Below, in pieces: positions 1-10,263 of a stretch of DNA of 64,000 nt; position 1 is the stretch's first letter, and every line of letters begins with the position of its first letter. The notes under the pieces are model-generated. The model was not told the origin of the DNA and ran no database searches. It worked only from the letters and a program-made list of their open reading frames with translations. Made by a program: the position numbers and the translations under genes. The stretch is from Xanthomonas sp. XNM01 (lineage in GTDB: Bacteria; Pseudomonadota; Gammaproteobacteria; Xanthomonadales; Xanthomonadaceae). The stretch spans positions 1 through 64,000 of the forward strand of contig NZ_JACVAP010000005.1 in assembly GCF_014851915.1 (NCBI RefSeq). The letters are read 5' to 3'.

Positions 1-246
1 TCTCGCGCTGGGCAAGGCGGGCATGCTGGCGAGCCACCGGCTCGCATGACCGCCGCGCGCCGCGTGCGCTGCACGTGGCCGGGGATCCGGCGCGAAGCCT
101 TACTTGCTGCTGACGTACTTCTCGCGCTGGGCAAGGCGGGCATGCTGGCGAGCCACCGGCTCGCATGACCGCCGCGCGCCGCGTGCGCTGCACGTGGCCG
201 GGGATCCGGCGCGAAGCCTTACTTGCTGCTGACGTACTTCTCGCGC
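1..246. repeat. 119-bp tandem duplication, two full copies at the window edge
   Basis: Bases 1-119 are repeated at 120-238 with no difference that I can see, and a third copy starts at 239 but diverges after 8 bases. The unit holds the last codons and stop of the ferredoxin reductase gene plus DNA downstream of it. The left edge of the window cuts the array, so more copies may lie outside. Exact identity means the duplication is either very recent or an assembly artefact at a contig end. Confidence 0.9.
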
Positions 247-980
247 CGGATCGCAGCCGGTCCGAACCCCGCCGCGCGAAGGGTCTCGAAACAGGTGTCG
301 ACCATCGCCGGGTTGCCGCACAGGTAGGCGATGTCGCCGGCCGCATCGGGCGCGAACTCGGCCAGGTGCTGCTGCACGTAGCCATGGCGCACGTCGGCAT
401 GCGCGTGCGCCGAACCGGTGGCCGGCAGCTCGCGCGAGAAGCAGGGCACGAAGCGGAAGCCCGGATGCGCGTCGGCGAAGGCGCGGAACTCGTCGCCGTA
501 CAGCAGCTCGGCCGGGGTGCGCGCGCCGAACAGCAGCACGACCTCGATCCCGCGCCCGGCCATCGCCTTCTCCAGCAGCGGCAGCATGGAGCGGTACGGG
601 GTCACGCCGGTGCCGGTGGCGATCAGCAGGTAGCGGCGGTTGCGGTCGTTGGGCTGCAGGCAGAAGCGGCCGAACGGGCCGCTGGCCTGGACATGGTCGC
701 CGATGGACAGCCCTTCGAACAGCGCGGTGGCCGCGCCGCCGGGGACGAAGCTGACCGCGATCTCCACCGCCTCGCCCGGGCCCAGCGCGTGGTCGTGCAG
801 GGTCGCCAGCGAGTAGCTGCGCCTGGTCGGGGTGCCGTCGGCGTAGTCGAAATGGACCTGGATGAACTGGCCGGGGGCGAAGTCCAGCGGCTGGCCGTCG
901 TCGCGCGCCAGCGTGTAGTGGCCGATGGAGGGCGCCAGCATGCGGCGGTCGACGAGGCGGAGCGGGAACTGGACGGGCAC
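219..980 (-). CDS. fpr: Ferredoxin--NADP(+) reductase
   Basis: A soluble FAD enzyme of about 253 residues that moves electrons between NADPH and ferredoxin or flavodoxin, often in oxidative-stress defence. The FAD motif RSYS lies at residues 54-57, the NADP motif GTGVTP at about 123-128, and a YLCGNP block and a C-terminal EKYVSSK tail follow, as in Pseudomonas and Xanthomonas Fpr. The frame stays open upstream to 1139 but that part is low-complexity and overlaps the divergent gene. I chose the GTG at 980, just before the first beta strand; the ATG at 941 is the alternative and would lose that strand. No good Shine-Dalgarno is visible. The stop falls inside the tandem duplication, so a second copy of the last codons lies downstream. 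Confidence 0.9.
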   Translation of the reverse strand: MPVQFPLRLVDRRMLAPSIGHYTLARDDGQPLDFAPGQFIQVHFDYADGTPTRRSYSLATLHDHALGPGEAVEIAVSFVPGGAATALFEGLSIGDHVQASGPFGRFCLQPNDRNRRYLLIATGTGVTPYRSMLPLLEKAMAGRGIEVVLLFGARTPAELLYGDEFRAFADAHPGFRFVPCFSRELPATGSAHAHADVRHGYVQQHLAEFAPDAAGDIAYLCGNPAMVDTCFETLRAAGFGPAAIRREKYVSSK

Positions 981-1030
981 GGGGGCGGTTTCGCAACGGA
1001 GTGTCGCCGGGGTGGGTCGCGGCGGGCACC

Positions 1031-1037
1031 TATAATA
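1031..1037. promoter_or_regulatory. Symmetric -10 element, probable bidirectional promoter
   Basis: A consensus TATAAT at 1031-1036 points toward the ABC exporter, with a leader of about 38 nt and a GAAGG ribosome site before 1081. The opposite strand reads TATTAT over 1037-1032 and points toward fpr. Such A+T is rare in this DNA. No clear -35 element is seen in either direction. Confidence 0.6.
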
Positions 1038-1080
1038 CCGGCAGCTCCATCCGGCGCCGTGCCCCGGCGCGAAGGCCCCC

Positions 1081-2030
<950 letters not shown>

Positions 2031-2034
<4 letters not shown>

Positions 2035-2816
2035 GCGGCCCGTCCAACACCGCCCGCAACTGGGTCGCGCTGGGCACCATCGTGCGCCGCGAGGTCTCGC
2101 GCATCCTGCGCATCTGGGGCCAGACCCTGGTGCCGCCGGCGATCACGATGACCCTGTACTTCCTGATCTTCGGCGGCCTGATCGGCTCGCAGATCCGGCA
2201 GATGGACGGCTACAGCTACATGCAGTTCATCGTGCCGGGCCTGGTGATGATGAGCGTGATCCAGAACAGCTACGGCAACATCAGCTCCTCGTTCTTCGGC
2301 GCCAAGTTCGGCCGCCACGTCGAGGAGCTGCTGGTCAGCCCGATGCCGAACTGGGTGATCCTGTGGGGCTACGTGGCCGGCGCGGTGCTGCGCGGGCTGA
2401 TGGTCGGCGTGATCGTGCTGGCCATCGCGATGTGCTTCACGCCCGTGCGCATCCCGCATCCGCTGGTGACCCTGACCACGGTGCTGCTGGGCGCGACGAT
2501 CTTCTCGCTGGCCGGCTTCGTCAACGCGGTCTACGCCAAGAAGTTCGACGACGTGGCGATCGTGCCGACCTTCATCCTGACCCCGCTGACCTACCTGGGC
2601 GGCGTGTTCTATTCGGTGAAGCTGCTGCCGCCCTGGGCCGAGGCGGCCACCCACGCCAACCCGGTGTTCTACATGGTCAACGCGTTCCGCTACGGCCTGC
2701 TCGGCACCAGCGACGTGCCGATATGGGTGGCCTATGCGCTGATGCTGGGCTTCGTAGCGCTGCTCAGCACGCTGGCGCTGTGGTTGCTGCGGCGTGGCGT
2801 CGGCCTGCGCAGCTGA
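2031..2816 (+). CDS. yadH: ABC-2 exporter permease, YadH type
   Basis: An inner-membrane permease of 261 residues with about six hydrophobic segments, partner of the preceding ATPase. Long stretches match the YadH family: the TLVPPAITMTLYFLIFG segment near residues 31-47, QFIVPGLVMMSV, FFGAKF and TPLTYLGGVFYS. The C-terminus RRGVGLRS is also typical. The 4-nt overlap with the ATPase gene implies translational coupling. What it exports is unknown. Confidence 0.93.
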
Positions 2817-2829
2817 AGCAGGAGCCCGC

Positions 2830-3603
2830 ATGATGCGCATCGAGGCGATCGCGCCCGGACAGATCCAGCCGTTCCGTGCGGTGAACGCACTGGCCGCGCT
2901 GCAGCTGACCGGCATTCCCTCGCTGGAGGCGCTGCTGGTCTTCCTCGAGCAGCAGCGCGCCGCCGACCCCGCGCTGCGCGTGCTATGCACGCTCGACGAC
3001 CTCGGCCAGTGCGGCTACACCAGCATGCACGCGTCGATGGACGACAGGATTTACCTTGAAGAGCATGACGTCGAGGACGAGAGCCCGGCCGCCGAGCATG
3101 CGCGTGCGCTGCACCGGCTGGCGCACGTCGCCGCGGTGCTGGACGCGGACGCGCATCGCGTCGACTGGACCGCGCTGGCCGGCACGCTCGAATGCAACGA
3201 CGCCGACATCGACGCACTGGCGGCGATGAATGCGGCGCCCGATGCCGTGCTGGACGACGAGGTGCATGTGCTGCGCGTGCCGGTGGCGCGCGACGACCTG
3301 CTCATCGCCGGCCTGCCCAACGGCTACTTCCGCTTCGACTGGGACATCTTCCAGAACCACGCGCTGGCGCGCCGCCTGCAGGACGCGCACGGCTACCGGC
3401 TGTTCGGCATCGGTGCTTCGTGGCTGGGCTTCGTCGGGGCGCAGCCGCTGGCCGCCGCGGCGGCGGACGCCCTGGTCGCCGACCTGCGGCTGGTCTACGG
3501 CCCGGCCGGCAGCGAGCAGGCCTGGCAGGCGCTGGCCACGGCGGTGCGGACGCGACGCACCCTGCTGCTCGGCTACACCGGCAACTTCGCCGAACGCGAC
3601 TGA
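2830..3603 (+). CDS. Conserved hypothetical protein after the YadGH exporter
   Basis: A 257-residue protein that I cannot assign to a family. It is acidic and probably cytoplasmic, with no signal peptide or membrane segment. The C-terminal half is more conserved-looking, with NGYFRFDWDIFQNHAL and YRLFGIGASWLGF blocks. A GCAGGAG ribosome site 6 nt upstream supports the ATG at 2830; a second ATG follows at once at 2833. It starts 13 bp after yadH in the same direction, so cotranscription with the exporter is likely. Confidence 0.8.
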   Translation: MMRIEAIAPGQIQPFRAVNALAALQLTGIPSLEALLVFLEQQRAADPALRVLCTLDDLGQCGYTSMHASMDDRIYLEEHDVEDESPAAEHARALHRLAHVAAVLDADAHRVDWTALAGTLECNDADIDALAAMNAAPDAVLDDEVHVLRVPVARDDLLIAGLPNGYFRFDWDIFQNHALARRLQDAHGYRLFGIGASWLGFVGAQPLAAAAADALVADLRLVYGPAGSEQAWQALATAVRTRRTLLLGYTGNFAERD

Positions 3604-3652
3604 CACGGCCGTGCGGTCCGCGCGGCCGACGACCCGCAACGAGGACACCCTG

Positions 3653-4591
3653 ATGCGCATCCTGATCCTTGGCGCCGGCGGCACCGGCGGTTACTTCGGC
3701 GGACGCCTGGCCCAGCACGGCGCCGACGTCACCTTCCTGGTACGCCCGGCGCGCGCGGCCCAGCTCGCCGCCGACGGCCTGCGCCTGCGCAGCCCGCTCG
3801 GCGATGCCGCGTTCCCGGTCGCGCACGTCACCGCCGACGCGCTGCCGGCGCTGGCGCAGGCGCGGCCGTTCGATCTGGTGATCCTGTCCTGCAAGGCCTA
3901 CGACCTGGACAGCTCGATCGACGCGATCGCGCCGGCGGTCGGCCCGGGCACCACGGTGCTGCCGATCCTCAACGGGCTGCTGCACTACGCGGCGCTGGAT
4001 GCGCGCTTCGGCCGCGCGCAGGTGCTCCGCGGGCTGTGCTTCATCAGTGCGGCCAAGGGCGAGGACGGCACCGTGCTGCACCTGGGCCGCCCGGCCTCGA
4101 TCACCTTCGGCGAGCGCGATGGCGGCGACAGTGCACGCGTCGCGTCCTTCGCCGCGCTGTGCGCGCAGGCCGGCATCGACCACAAGGCCAGTGCCTCGAT
4201 CGCGCAGGAGCAGTGGAACAAGTTCAGCTTCCTGGCGACGCTGGCCGCCGGCACCTGCCTGATGCGCGCCAGCGTCGGCAGCATCGTCGCGAGCGCCGGC
4301 GGTGCCGCGCTGATGGCCGCGCTGCACGACGAATGCCTGGCGATCGCCGCCGCCGCCGGCACGCCGGTCGGCGACGCGGCGCGCGAGGCCGCGCGCGCCG
4401 GGCTGACCCAGCCCGGTTCGGACGTGAAGGCCTCGATGCTGCGCGACCTGGAGGCCGGCGCGCGGGTCGAGGCGGCGCACATCGTCGGCGACATGGTCGC
4501 GCGTGCGGCCGCGGCCGGACTGCCGCATCCGCTGCTGCAGGCGGCCTGGGTGCACCTGCAGTGCTACCAGGCGACGCTGGCGGCGCGGTGA
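3653..4591 (+). CDS. 2-dehydropantoate 2-reductase family protein
   Basis: A 312-residue member of the ketopantoate reductase (PanE/ApbA) family, which reduces 2-dehydropantoate to pantoate with NADPH in coenzyme A synthesis. The dinucleotide loop GAGGTGGYFGG is at residues 7-17. The QWNK motif at 187-190 places the expected catalytic lysine at 190. Organisms of this group often have several paralogues, so the pantothenate role is not proven. The stop overlaps the GTG of the next gene by 4 nt (GTGA), indicating coupling. Confidence 0.85.
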   Translation: MRILILGAGGTGGYFGGRLAQHGADVTFLVRPARAAQLAADGLRLRSPLGDAAFPVAHVTADALPALAQARPFDLVILSCKAYDLDSSIDAIAPAVGPGTTVLPILNGLLHYAALDARFGRAQVLRGLCFISAAKGEDGTVLHLGRPASITFGERDGGDSARVASFAALCAQAGIDHKASASIAQEQWNKFSFLATLAAGTCLMRASVGSIVASAGGAALMAALHDECLAIAAAAGTPVGDAAREAARAGLTQPGSDVKASMLRDLEAGARVEAAHIVGDMVARAAAAGLPHPLLQAAWVHLQCYQATLAAR

Positions 4592-5529
4592 ACACCGCCG
4601 CCGCCGCGAGCGGCCCGGTGCTGGTCTTCGGCCTGGGCTATACCGCCCGGCGGATCGCCGCGGCGCTGGTGGCCGCCGGCGTGCCCTGCACCGGCACCAC
4701 GCGCGCGGTCGCGGCGGTACCACCGGACGACGGCATCGCGCGGCTGCCGTTCCCGGCCGACGACCGCCATGCGCTGCGCCAGGCCGCCGCGCAGGCGCTC
4801 GTGCTCCTGTCCTCGATCCCGCCCGATGCCGATGGCGATCCGGCGGCACGCTTCCTTGCCGCATCGGGCATCGCGCTGCCGCGGCTGCGCTGGCTCGGCT
4901 ACCTGTCCTCGACGGCGGTGTACGCCGGCCGCGATGGCGGCAGCGTCGATGCCGACACGCCGGCCGATGGCACCGACGCCACCGCCCGCGCGCGGCTGGC
5001 GGCCGAGGCGCAGTGGCGCGCGCTGGCTGCCGCGCAGGCGGTGCCGCTGCACCTGTTCCGCCTGGCCGGCATCTACGGTCCCGGCCGCAACGCGCTGGTG
5101 CAGCTGGCACAGGGCCGCGCGCGCTGGCTGGACCGGCCGGACGTGCTGTTCAACCGCATCCACGTCGACGACATCGTCGCCGCGGTGCTGGCCGCCCTGG
5201 CCGCCGGCCTGCCCGCCGGACCCCACGTCTGGCCGCTGGCCGATGGCCACCCGGCCACGCAGCGCGCGGTGCTGGAACATGCCGCTGCGCTGTCCGGCCT
5301 GCCGATGCCGCCGGCACTGGCCGAGGACGATCCGCAGGTCTCGCCGGCCCTGCGCCGCTTCTACGCCGGCAGCAAGCGCATCGACAGCCGCCATGCGCGG
5401 CAGCGGCTGGGCTGGGTGCCGAGGTTCCCCAGTTACCGGGAAGGTCTCGCGGCGGCCTGGGCCGACATGTCCGACGGCGATGGTGGAAGCGTGCCGCCCG
5501 CCACGCCTCCGGTCGCCGGCATCGGGTAG
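4588..5529 (+). CDS. NAD(P)-dependent epimerase/SDR, YeeZ-like
   Basis: A 313-residue Rossmann-fold protein. The N-terminal VFGLGYTARRIA motif near residues 12-23, the STAVYAGRDG segment and the RLAGIYGPGR motif place it with YeeZ-type atypical extended SDRs. Substrate and pathway are unknown. The GTG at 4588 is chosen because it overlaps the upstream stop, leaving a short lead into the first strand. The tail after about residue 295 is low complexity. Confidence 0.82.
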   Translation: MNTAAAASGPVLVFGLGYTARRIAAALVAAGVPCTGTTRAVAAVPPDDGIARLPFPADDRHALRQAAAQALVLLSSIPPDADGDPAARFLAASGIALPRLRWLGYLSSTAVYAGRDGGSVDADTPADGTDATARARLAAEAQWRALAAAQAVPLHLFRLAGIYGPGRNALVQLAQGRARWLDRPDVLFNRIHVDDIVAAVLAALAAGLPAGPHVWPLADGHPATQRAVLEHAAALSGLPMPPALAEDDPQVSPALRRFYAGSKRIDSRHARQRLGWVPRFPSYREGLAAAWADMSDGDGGSVPPATPPVAGIG

Positions 5530-5573
5530 GCTCGGCCCGCGGCCGGATCCCCGGCCAGGACGGGAGCGAACGG

Positions 5574-7118
5574 ATGCGTGTGCGTGACTGGATGATCGGA
5601 AGTGCATTGCTGCTGGCGTTGTCGGCCTGTGGCGACAAGGGAGCCGATACGGCACCGACGGATGCGGCGCCTGCGGCCGATGCCCCCCAGGACGAGGCCG
5701 CGCCTGCCGCGCCCGATACGGATGCCGCGGCGCCTGTGCCCGCCGCACCGGACGCGCCCGCCGGCCTGCAGGACCGGGACGGACAGCCGGTGCCGGAGCT
5801 TGCGTTCGATCTGGACAGCGTGCCGCTGAGCACGCAGACGCTCGGCGCGCTGCCGGTGATCGCGCTGCCGGCCGGCTATGCGCCGATCAACCGCGCGCAC
5901 CTGCGCGCATGGGCGCGCTTTCCGTTCCGCCTCGGCGACGGCGTGCACTGGGTCGAGGGCCGCAGCTGGTCCGCCCACATCAGCGTGGAGCGCAACAACC
6001 GCGACAAGGAATACTCGGGGCTGGAACTGCGGCGCAACCTGGAGGCCGTGCTGAAGCAGGCCGGGGCGGTGCAGGTGTTCGACGGCCCGCTCAACCGCAA
6101 CATCTACTACGGCCCGCAGCTGGAGGACGAGATCGGCGGCGGCTTCATCGACGCGGTCAACATGAGCGCGACCACGCCGACCCAGGTCCACGTGATCCGC
6201 CTCGCCGACCGCAGCATCTGGTTCCAGATTTCCTACGACAGCCGCAGCGCCGGCATGGCGGTGGTCGAGCAGATCCCGTTCGAGCCGACCGCGCGCTGGT
6301 CGCCGGCGTTCCCGCACCTGGCGATACCGGCCGGTTACCGCGAACGCAACCGGCCGAAGTCGCGCGACTACGACATGTTCCCGTTCTGGACCGGCAGCGC
6401 GTTCGAGCAGGTCGAGGGCCGCACCTATGAACTGGATTTCGGCAAGGACGACGACGCGTACTCGCTGCACGAGGTCCGGCGCAACCTGGAGGCGACGATG
6501 GCCGAGGCCGGCGGCACGCTGGTGTTCGCAGGCCGGATCCCGAAGGAGGCATCGGACAGCGTCGACGAGTCGGTCAAGCAGAACTACAGCCACGCCGCCG
6601 GCTTCAGCTGGCATGAGGACGAGGTCCGCGTCTACCGCGCCGACCTGGCCGATGGCCGCCAGGTCTGGGTGCATGCCAACCTGGGCTACATGAGCGCCGG
6701 CTACGTGGTGGCCGAGCGCCAGGGCTTCGTGCAGACCGCCGGCCTGCTGCCGGCAGAGGCGCTCAAGGCCCAGCTCGATGCCGCCGGCCGCGTCGCCATC
6801 CAGGTCAACTTCGCGGTGGACAAGGCCGACATCCTGCCCGACTCGCAGCCGCAGCTGGACCAGGTGCTGGCGCTGTTGCAGCAGGACCCGGCGCTGTCGC
6901 TGTCGATCGAGGGCCATACCGACGACAGCGGCGCGGCCGCGCACAACCGCAGCCTGTCGCAGGCGCGTGCGCGGTCGGTGGTGGCCGTGCTGACCGGCAA
7001 GGGCATCGCCGCGGACCGGCTGGCGGCCGTCGGCTTCGGTGCGGACAAGCCGGTCGCCGACAACGCCAGCGAGGACGGCCGGGCGAAGAATCGCCGGGTC
7101 GAACTGGTCCGCCGCTGA
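5574..7118 (+). CDS. OmpA-family lipoprotein with duplicated N-terminal module
   Basis: A 514-residue predicted lipoprotein. The lipobox LSAC puts the lipidated cysteine at 19, followed by an Ala/Pro/Asp linker to about residue 75. Two related modules follow, roughly residues 95-245 and 250-395: each starts with a (L/I)PAGY motif, then FPF, then VEGR, then (E/V)(L)RRNLEA. The C-terminus (about 400-514) is an OmpA-like peptidoglycan-binding domain with NFAVDKADI, EGHTDD and NRRVELVRR. It would be tethered at the outer membrane and bind the cell wall. The function of the repeated module is unknown to me. Confidence 0.85.
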   Translation: MRVRDWMIGSALLLALSACGDKGADTAPTDAAPAADAPQDEAAPAAPDTDAAAPVPAAPDAPAGLQDRDGQPVPELAFDLDSVPLSTQTLGALPVIALPAGYAPINRAHLRAWARFPFRLGDGVHWVEGRSWSAHISVERNNRDKEYSGLELRRNLEAVLKQAGAVQVFDGPLNRNIYYGPQLEDEIGGGFIDAVNMSATTPTQVHVIRLADRSIWFQISYDSRSAGMAVVEQIPFEPTARWSPAFPHLAIPAGYRERNRPKSRDYDMFPFWTGSAFEQVEGRTYELDFGKDDDAYSLHEVRRNLEATMAEAGGTLVFAGRIPKEASDSVDESVKQNYSHAAGFSWHEDEVRVYRADLADGRQVWVHANLGYMSAGYVVAERQGFVQTAGLLPAEALKAQLDAAGRVAIQVNFAVDKADILPDSQPQLDQVLALLQQDPALSLSIEGHTDDSGAAAHNRSLSQARARSVVAVLTGKGIAADRLAAVGFGADKPVADNASEDGRAKNRRVELVRR

Positions 7119-7130
7119 ACCCGCCATCGC

Positions 7131-7157
7131 CCGCCCGCGGCCGCCGGCCGTGGGCGG
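7131..7157. terminator. Hairpin between convergent genes
   Basis: A 12-bp stem with one G-U pair and a 3-nt loop (7131-7142 with 7146-7157) sits between the converging OmpA-like gene and the czcA-like gene. No T tract follows on either strand, so it is a structural candidate for a two-way terminator only. Confidence 0.5.
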
Positions 7158-7164
7158 TGCCGGC

Positions 7165-10100
7165 TCATGCGGTCGCGATCACCGGCGCGCCGCGGCGCTC
7201 GCGCCGCGCCATCACCCGGTAGTACAGCACCGGCAGCACCACCAGGGTCAGCAGCATCGCCGAGACCAGCCCGCCGATCACCACGATCGCCAGCGGCTTC
7301 TGGGTCTCGGCGCCGATCGCGGTCGAGGTCGCCATCGGCACCAGGCCGAACATCGCCAGCAACGCGGTCATCAGCACCGTGCGCAGGCGCTGCAGTGCGC
7401 CTTCCACCACCGCCTCGTACAGCGGCATGCCGGCCTCGCGGAGCTGGCCGAAGCGGGTCAGCATCACCACGCCGTTGAGCACCGCCTGGCCGAACAGCGC
7501 GATGAAGCCGATCGCCGCCGACACCGACAGCGGCGTGCCGGTCAGCAGCAGCGCGAGGATGCCGCCGATCAGCGCGAACGGCACGTTGACGATGATCAGC
7601 GCGGCGCTGGTGACGTTCTTGAACGCGTCGAACAGCAGCACGAAGATCAGCAGCACCGACAGCGGCACCACCCAGGCCAGGCGCGTCATCGCGCGCTGCT
7701 GGTTCTCGAACTCGCCCGACCACACCACCTCGTAGCCCTGCGGCAGGGCCACCGTCGCCTCCACGCGCTGCTGCATCTCGGCGACCACGCTGCCCATGTC
7801 GCGGCCGGCGATGAAGATGCTCACCGCCCGCACCCGCTGGCCGTTGTCGCGCGAGATGTTGATCGCGCCGCTGGTGGTGCGCAGGGTGGCCACGTCGCCC
7901 AGGGTCACCCTGCGGCCGTCGCCCAGGTCCACCGGCACCGTCGCCAGCCGCTGCAGTTCGCGGTCGGCGTCGGCCAGGCGCACGGTGATCGGGAAGCGGC
8001 GTTCGCCTTCCCAGAACTCGCCGACCTCGCGCCCGCCGATCGCGGTCTCGATCACCTCGTCGATCGCCTTCATGCTCAGGCCGTAACGCGCCGCGCGTTC
8101 GCGGTCGATGTCGATGCGCAGCTGCGGCAGGCTGCCCTCGCGGTCGATGAAGGCGCTTTCCACGCCGTCCACGCCGCGCACCTCGGCAAGCACCTGCTGC
8201 GACAGCCGGTCCAGCTGGGCCAGGTCGTCGCCGCCGATCTTGATCACGATCTGGCCCTTGATCTGCGAGATGCCCTCCAGGATGTTGTCGCGCACCGGCT
8301 GCGAGATCGAGAACTCCGGGCCGGGGATGCGCGATTCCAGCGCGTCCTGGATCTGCCGCACCAGCAGCGGCTTGCCGATGCCGCGGGTCCACTCCTTCTC
8401 CGGATGCAGCGCCACCAGCGACTCGATCTGGTTGGCGCCCTTGGCGTCGGAGCCGTCCTCGGGCCGGCCGAGCTGGGAGACGATGGTCTGCACCTCGGGG
8501 AATTCGCGCACGATCGCGCGGATCCGCGAGGCCTGCGCCTGCGCCTCGCCCAGGCTGACGCTGGGATCGAGCGTGGCGGTCAGCCAGATCGAGCCCTCGT
8601 CCAGTTCCGGCAGGAACTCGGTGCCCAGGCGCGTGCCCAGGCCCAGCGTGAGCACCAGCAGCGCCAGCGCCACGCCGACCACCCGCCGCGGCCGCACCAG
8701 CGCCCACAGCAGCACCGGCCGGTACCAGCCGGTCAGCCGCGTCATCACCGGGTTCTCGCGTTCGGCCCGCTTGCGCCGCCCCAGCCACCAGTAGCACAGC
8801 AGCGGCACCACGGTGAGCGCCAGGATCAGCGCGCCGATCAGCGCCGAGGTCACCGAGAACGCCATCGGCGCGAACATCCGGCCCTCGTGCCGCTGCAGGG
8901 TGAAGATCGGGATGTGCGCGGCAACGATGATGATCATCGAGAAGAACGTCGGCCGCCCGACCTCGCGGGTCGCCTCGAGCACCGTGCGCAGGCGCGTGCC
9001 GCGGTCGGCGCCGGGCGGCAGCAGGCCGAGCCGGGCGACGATGTGCTCGGTCACGATCACCGCGCCGTCGATGATGATGCCGAAGTCCATCGCGCCCAGC
9101 GACAGCAGGTTGGCCGGCACGCCCCACAGGTGCAGGCCCAGGAACGTGGACAGCAGCGCCAGCGGCATCATCGCCGCCACGATCAGCGCGGCGCGTGCGT
9201 TGTACAGGAACAGCCACAGCACCAGGAACACCAGCACCGCGCCTTCGACCAGGTTGCCGAACACCGTGCGCAGCGTGGTCGAGACCAGCCACGAGCGGTC
9301 GTAGAACGGCTCGATCGTCACCCCGGGCGGGAGCGCGGTGGCCTGGATGTGTTCGATCCGTGCGTGCAGCGCATCGAGCACCAGCGACGGGTTCTCGCCC
9401 TTGCGCATGCGCACCATGCCGTAGACCGCGTCGTCGTTGCCGTCGTGGCCGACCAGGCCCTGGCGCGGCAGGCCGGTGTCGATCACCGTGGCCAGGTCGC
9501 GCACCAGCACCGGCGTGCCGCCGCGTTCGGCCACCACCACCGCGCCGATCTCTTCGGGGTCCTGCATCAGGCCGACGCCGCGCACCAGGTACTGCTGCTG
9601 GCCGACCTCGACGTAGCCGCCGCCGGCGTTGGCGCTGCCTTCTTCGAGCGCGCGCACGAAATCGTCCAGCCCGATCCCGGCGCCGCGCAGCCGGTCCAGG
9701 TCGGGCGCGACCTGGAAGGTGCGCAGCCAGCCGCCGAAGCTGACCACGTCGGCCACGCCAGGCACGGTGCGCAGCTGCCGCTCCATCACCCATTCCTGCA
9801 GCGTGCGCAGTTCGGTCGAACTCAGGTGGTCGCCGCGCAGCACGTAGCGGTAGATCTCGCCGACCGCCGAACTCATCGCCTCGATGCCCGGATGCACGCC
9901 ATCGGGCAGGTCCACGTCCTGCAGCCGCTCCAGCACCTGGGCGCGGGCGAAGTAGTCGTCGGCACCGTCGTCGAAGGTGATGATCACCATCGACAGCCCG
10001 AACTGGGTATGGGAGAACACGCGCACCGCGTGCGGGATGCCGGTCAGCGCCACCTCCAGCGGCATCGTGACCTCGCGTTCGACCTCCTCGGCGGCGCGGC

Positions 10101-10263
10101 CCGGATGCAGGGTGACCACGGTGACCTGGGTGTCGGAGACGTCCGGGAAGGCTTCGACCGGCAGCTCGCGGAACGCCAGCGCCGAGGCGCCGACGAACAG
10201 CAGCAGGCCGATCATCACCATGACCGGCTGGCGCAGGCAGTAGGCGACCAGGCGATCGATCAT
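7165..10263 (-). CDS. czcA: Heavy-metal efflux RND transporter, CzcA type
   Basis: A 1032-residue inner-membrane RND pump, the proton-driven core of a tripartite exporter. The motif DFGIIIDGAVIVTE at about residues 392-405 is the HME-RND signature of CzcA-like pumps for Zn, Co, Cd or Ni; CusA-like Cu/Ag pumps differ here. The N-terminus starts with a short cytoplasmic piece and the first membrane helix, then FPDVSDTQVTV. The gene overlaps the adaptor gene by 4 nt. Actual metal specificity cannot be fixed from sequence. Confidence 0.9.
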   Translation of the reverse strand: MIDRLVAYCLRQPVMVMIGLLLFVGASALAFRELPVEAFPDVSDTQVTVVTLHPGRAAEEVEREVTMPLEVALTGIPHAVRVFSHTQFGLSMVIITFDDGADDYFARAQVLERLQDVDLPDGVHPGIEAMSSAVGEIYRYVLRGDHLSSTELRTLQEWVMERQLRTVPGVADVVSFGGWLRTFQVAPDLDRLRGAGIGLDDFVRALEEGSANAGGGYVEVGQQQYLVRGVGLMQDPEEIGAVVVAERGGTPVLVRDLATVIDTGLPRQGLVGHDGNDDAVYGMVRMRKGENPSLVLDALHARIEHIQATALPPGVTIEPFYDRSWLVSTTLRTVFGNLVEGAVLVFLVLWLFLYNARAALIVAAMMPLALLSTFLGLHLWGVPANLLSLGAMDFGIIIDGAVIVTEHIVARLGLLPPGADRGTRLRTVLEATREVGRPTFFSMIIIVAAHIPIFTLQRHEGRMFAPMAFSVTSALIGALILALTVVPLLCYWWLGRRKRAERENPVMTRLTGWYRPVLLWALVRPRRVVGVALALLVLTLGLGTRLGTEFLPELDEGSIWLTATLDPSVSLGEAQAQASRIRAIVREFPEVQTIVSQLGRPEDGSDAKGANQIESLVALHPEKEWTRGIGKPLLVRQIQDALESRIPGPEFSISQPVRDNILEGISQIKGQIVIKIGGDDLAQLDRLSQQVLAEVRGVDGVESAFIDREGSLPQLRIDIDRERAARYGLSMKAIDEVIETAIGGREVGEFWEGERRFPITVRLADADRELQRLATVPVDLGDGRRVTLGDVATLRTTSGAINISRDNGQRVRAVSIFIAGRDMGSVVAEMQQRVEATVALPQGYEVVWSGEFENQQRAMTRLAWVVPLSVLLIFVLLFDAFKNVTSAALIIVNVPFALIGGILALLLTGTPLSVSAAIGFIALFGQAVLNGVVMLTRFGQLREAGMPLYEAVVEGALQRLRTVLMTALLAMFGLVPMATSTAIGAETQKPLAIVVIGGLVSAMLLTLVVLPVLYYRVMARRERRGAPVIATA

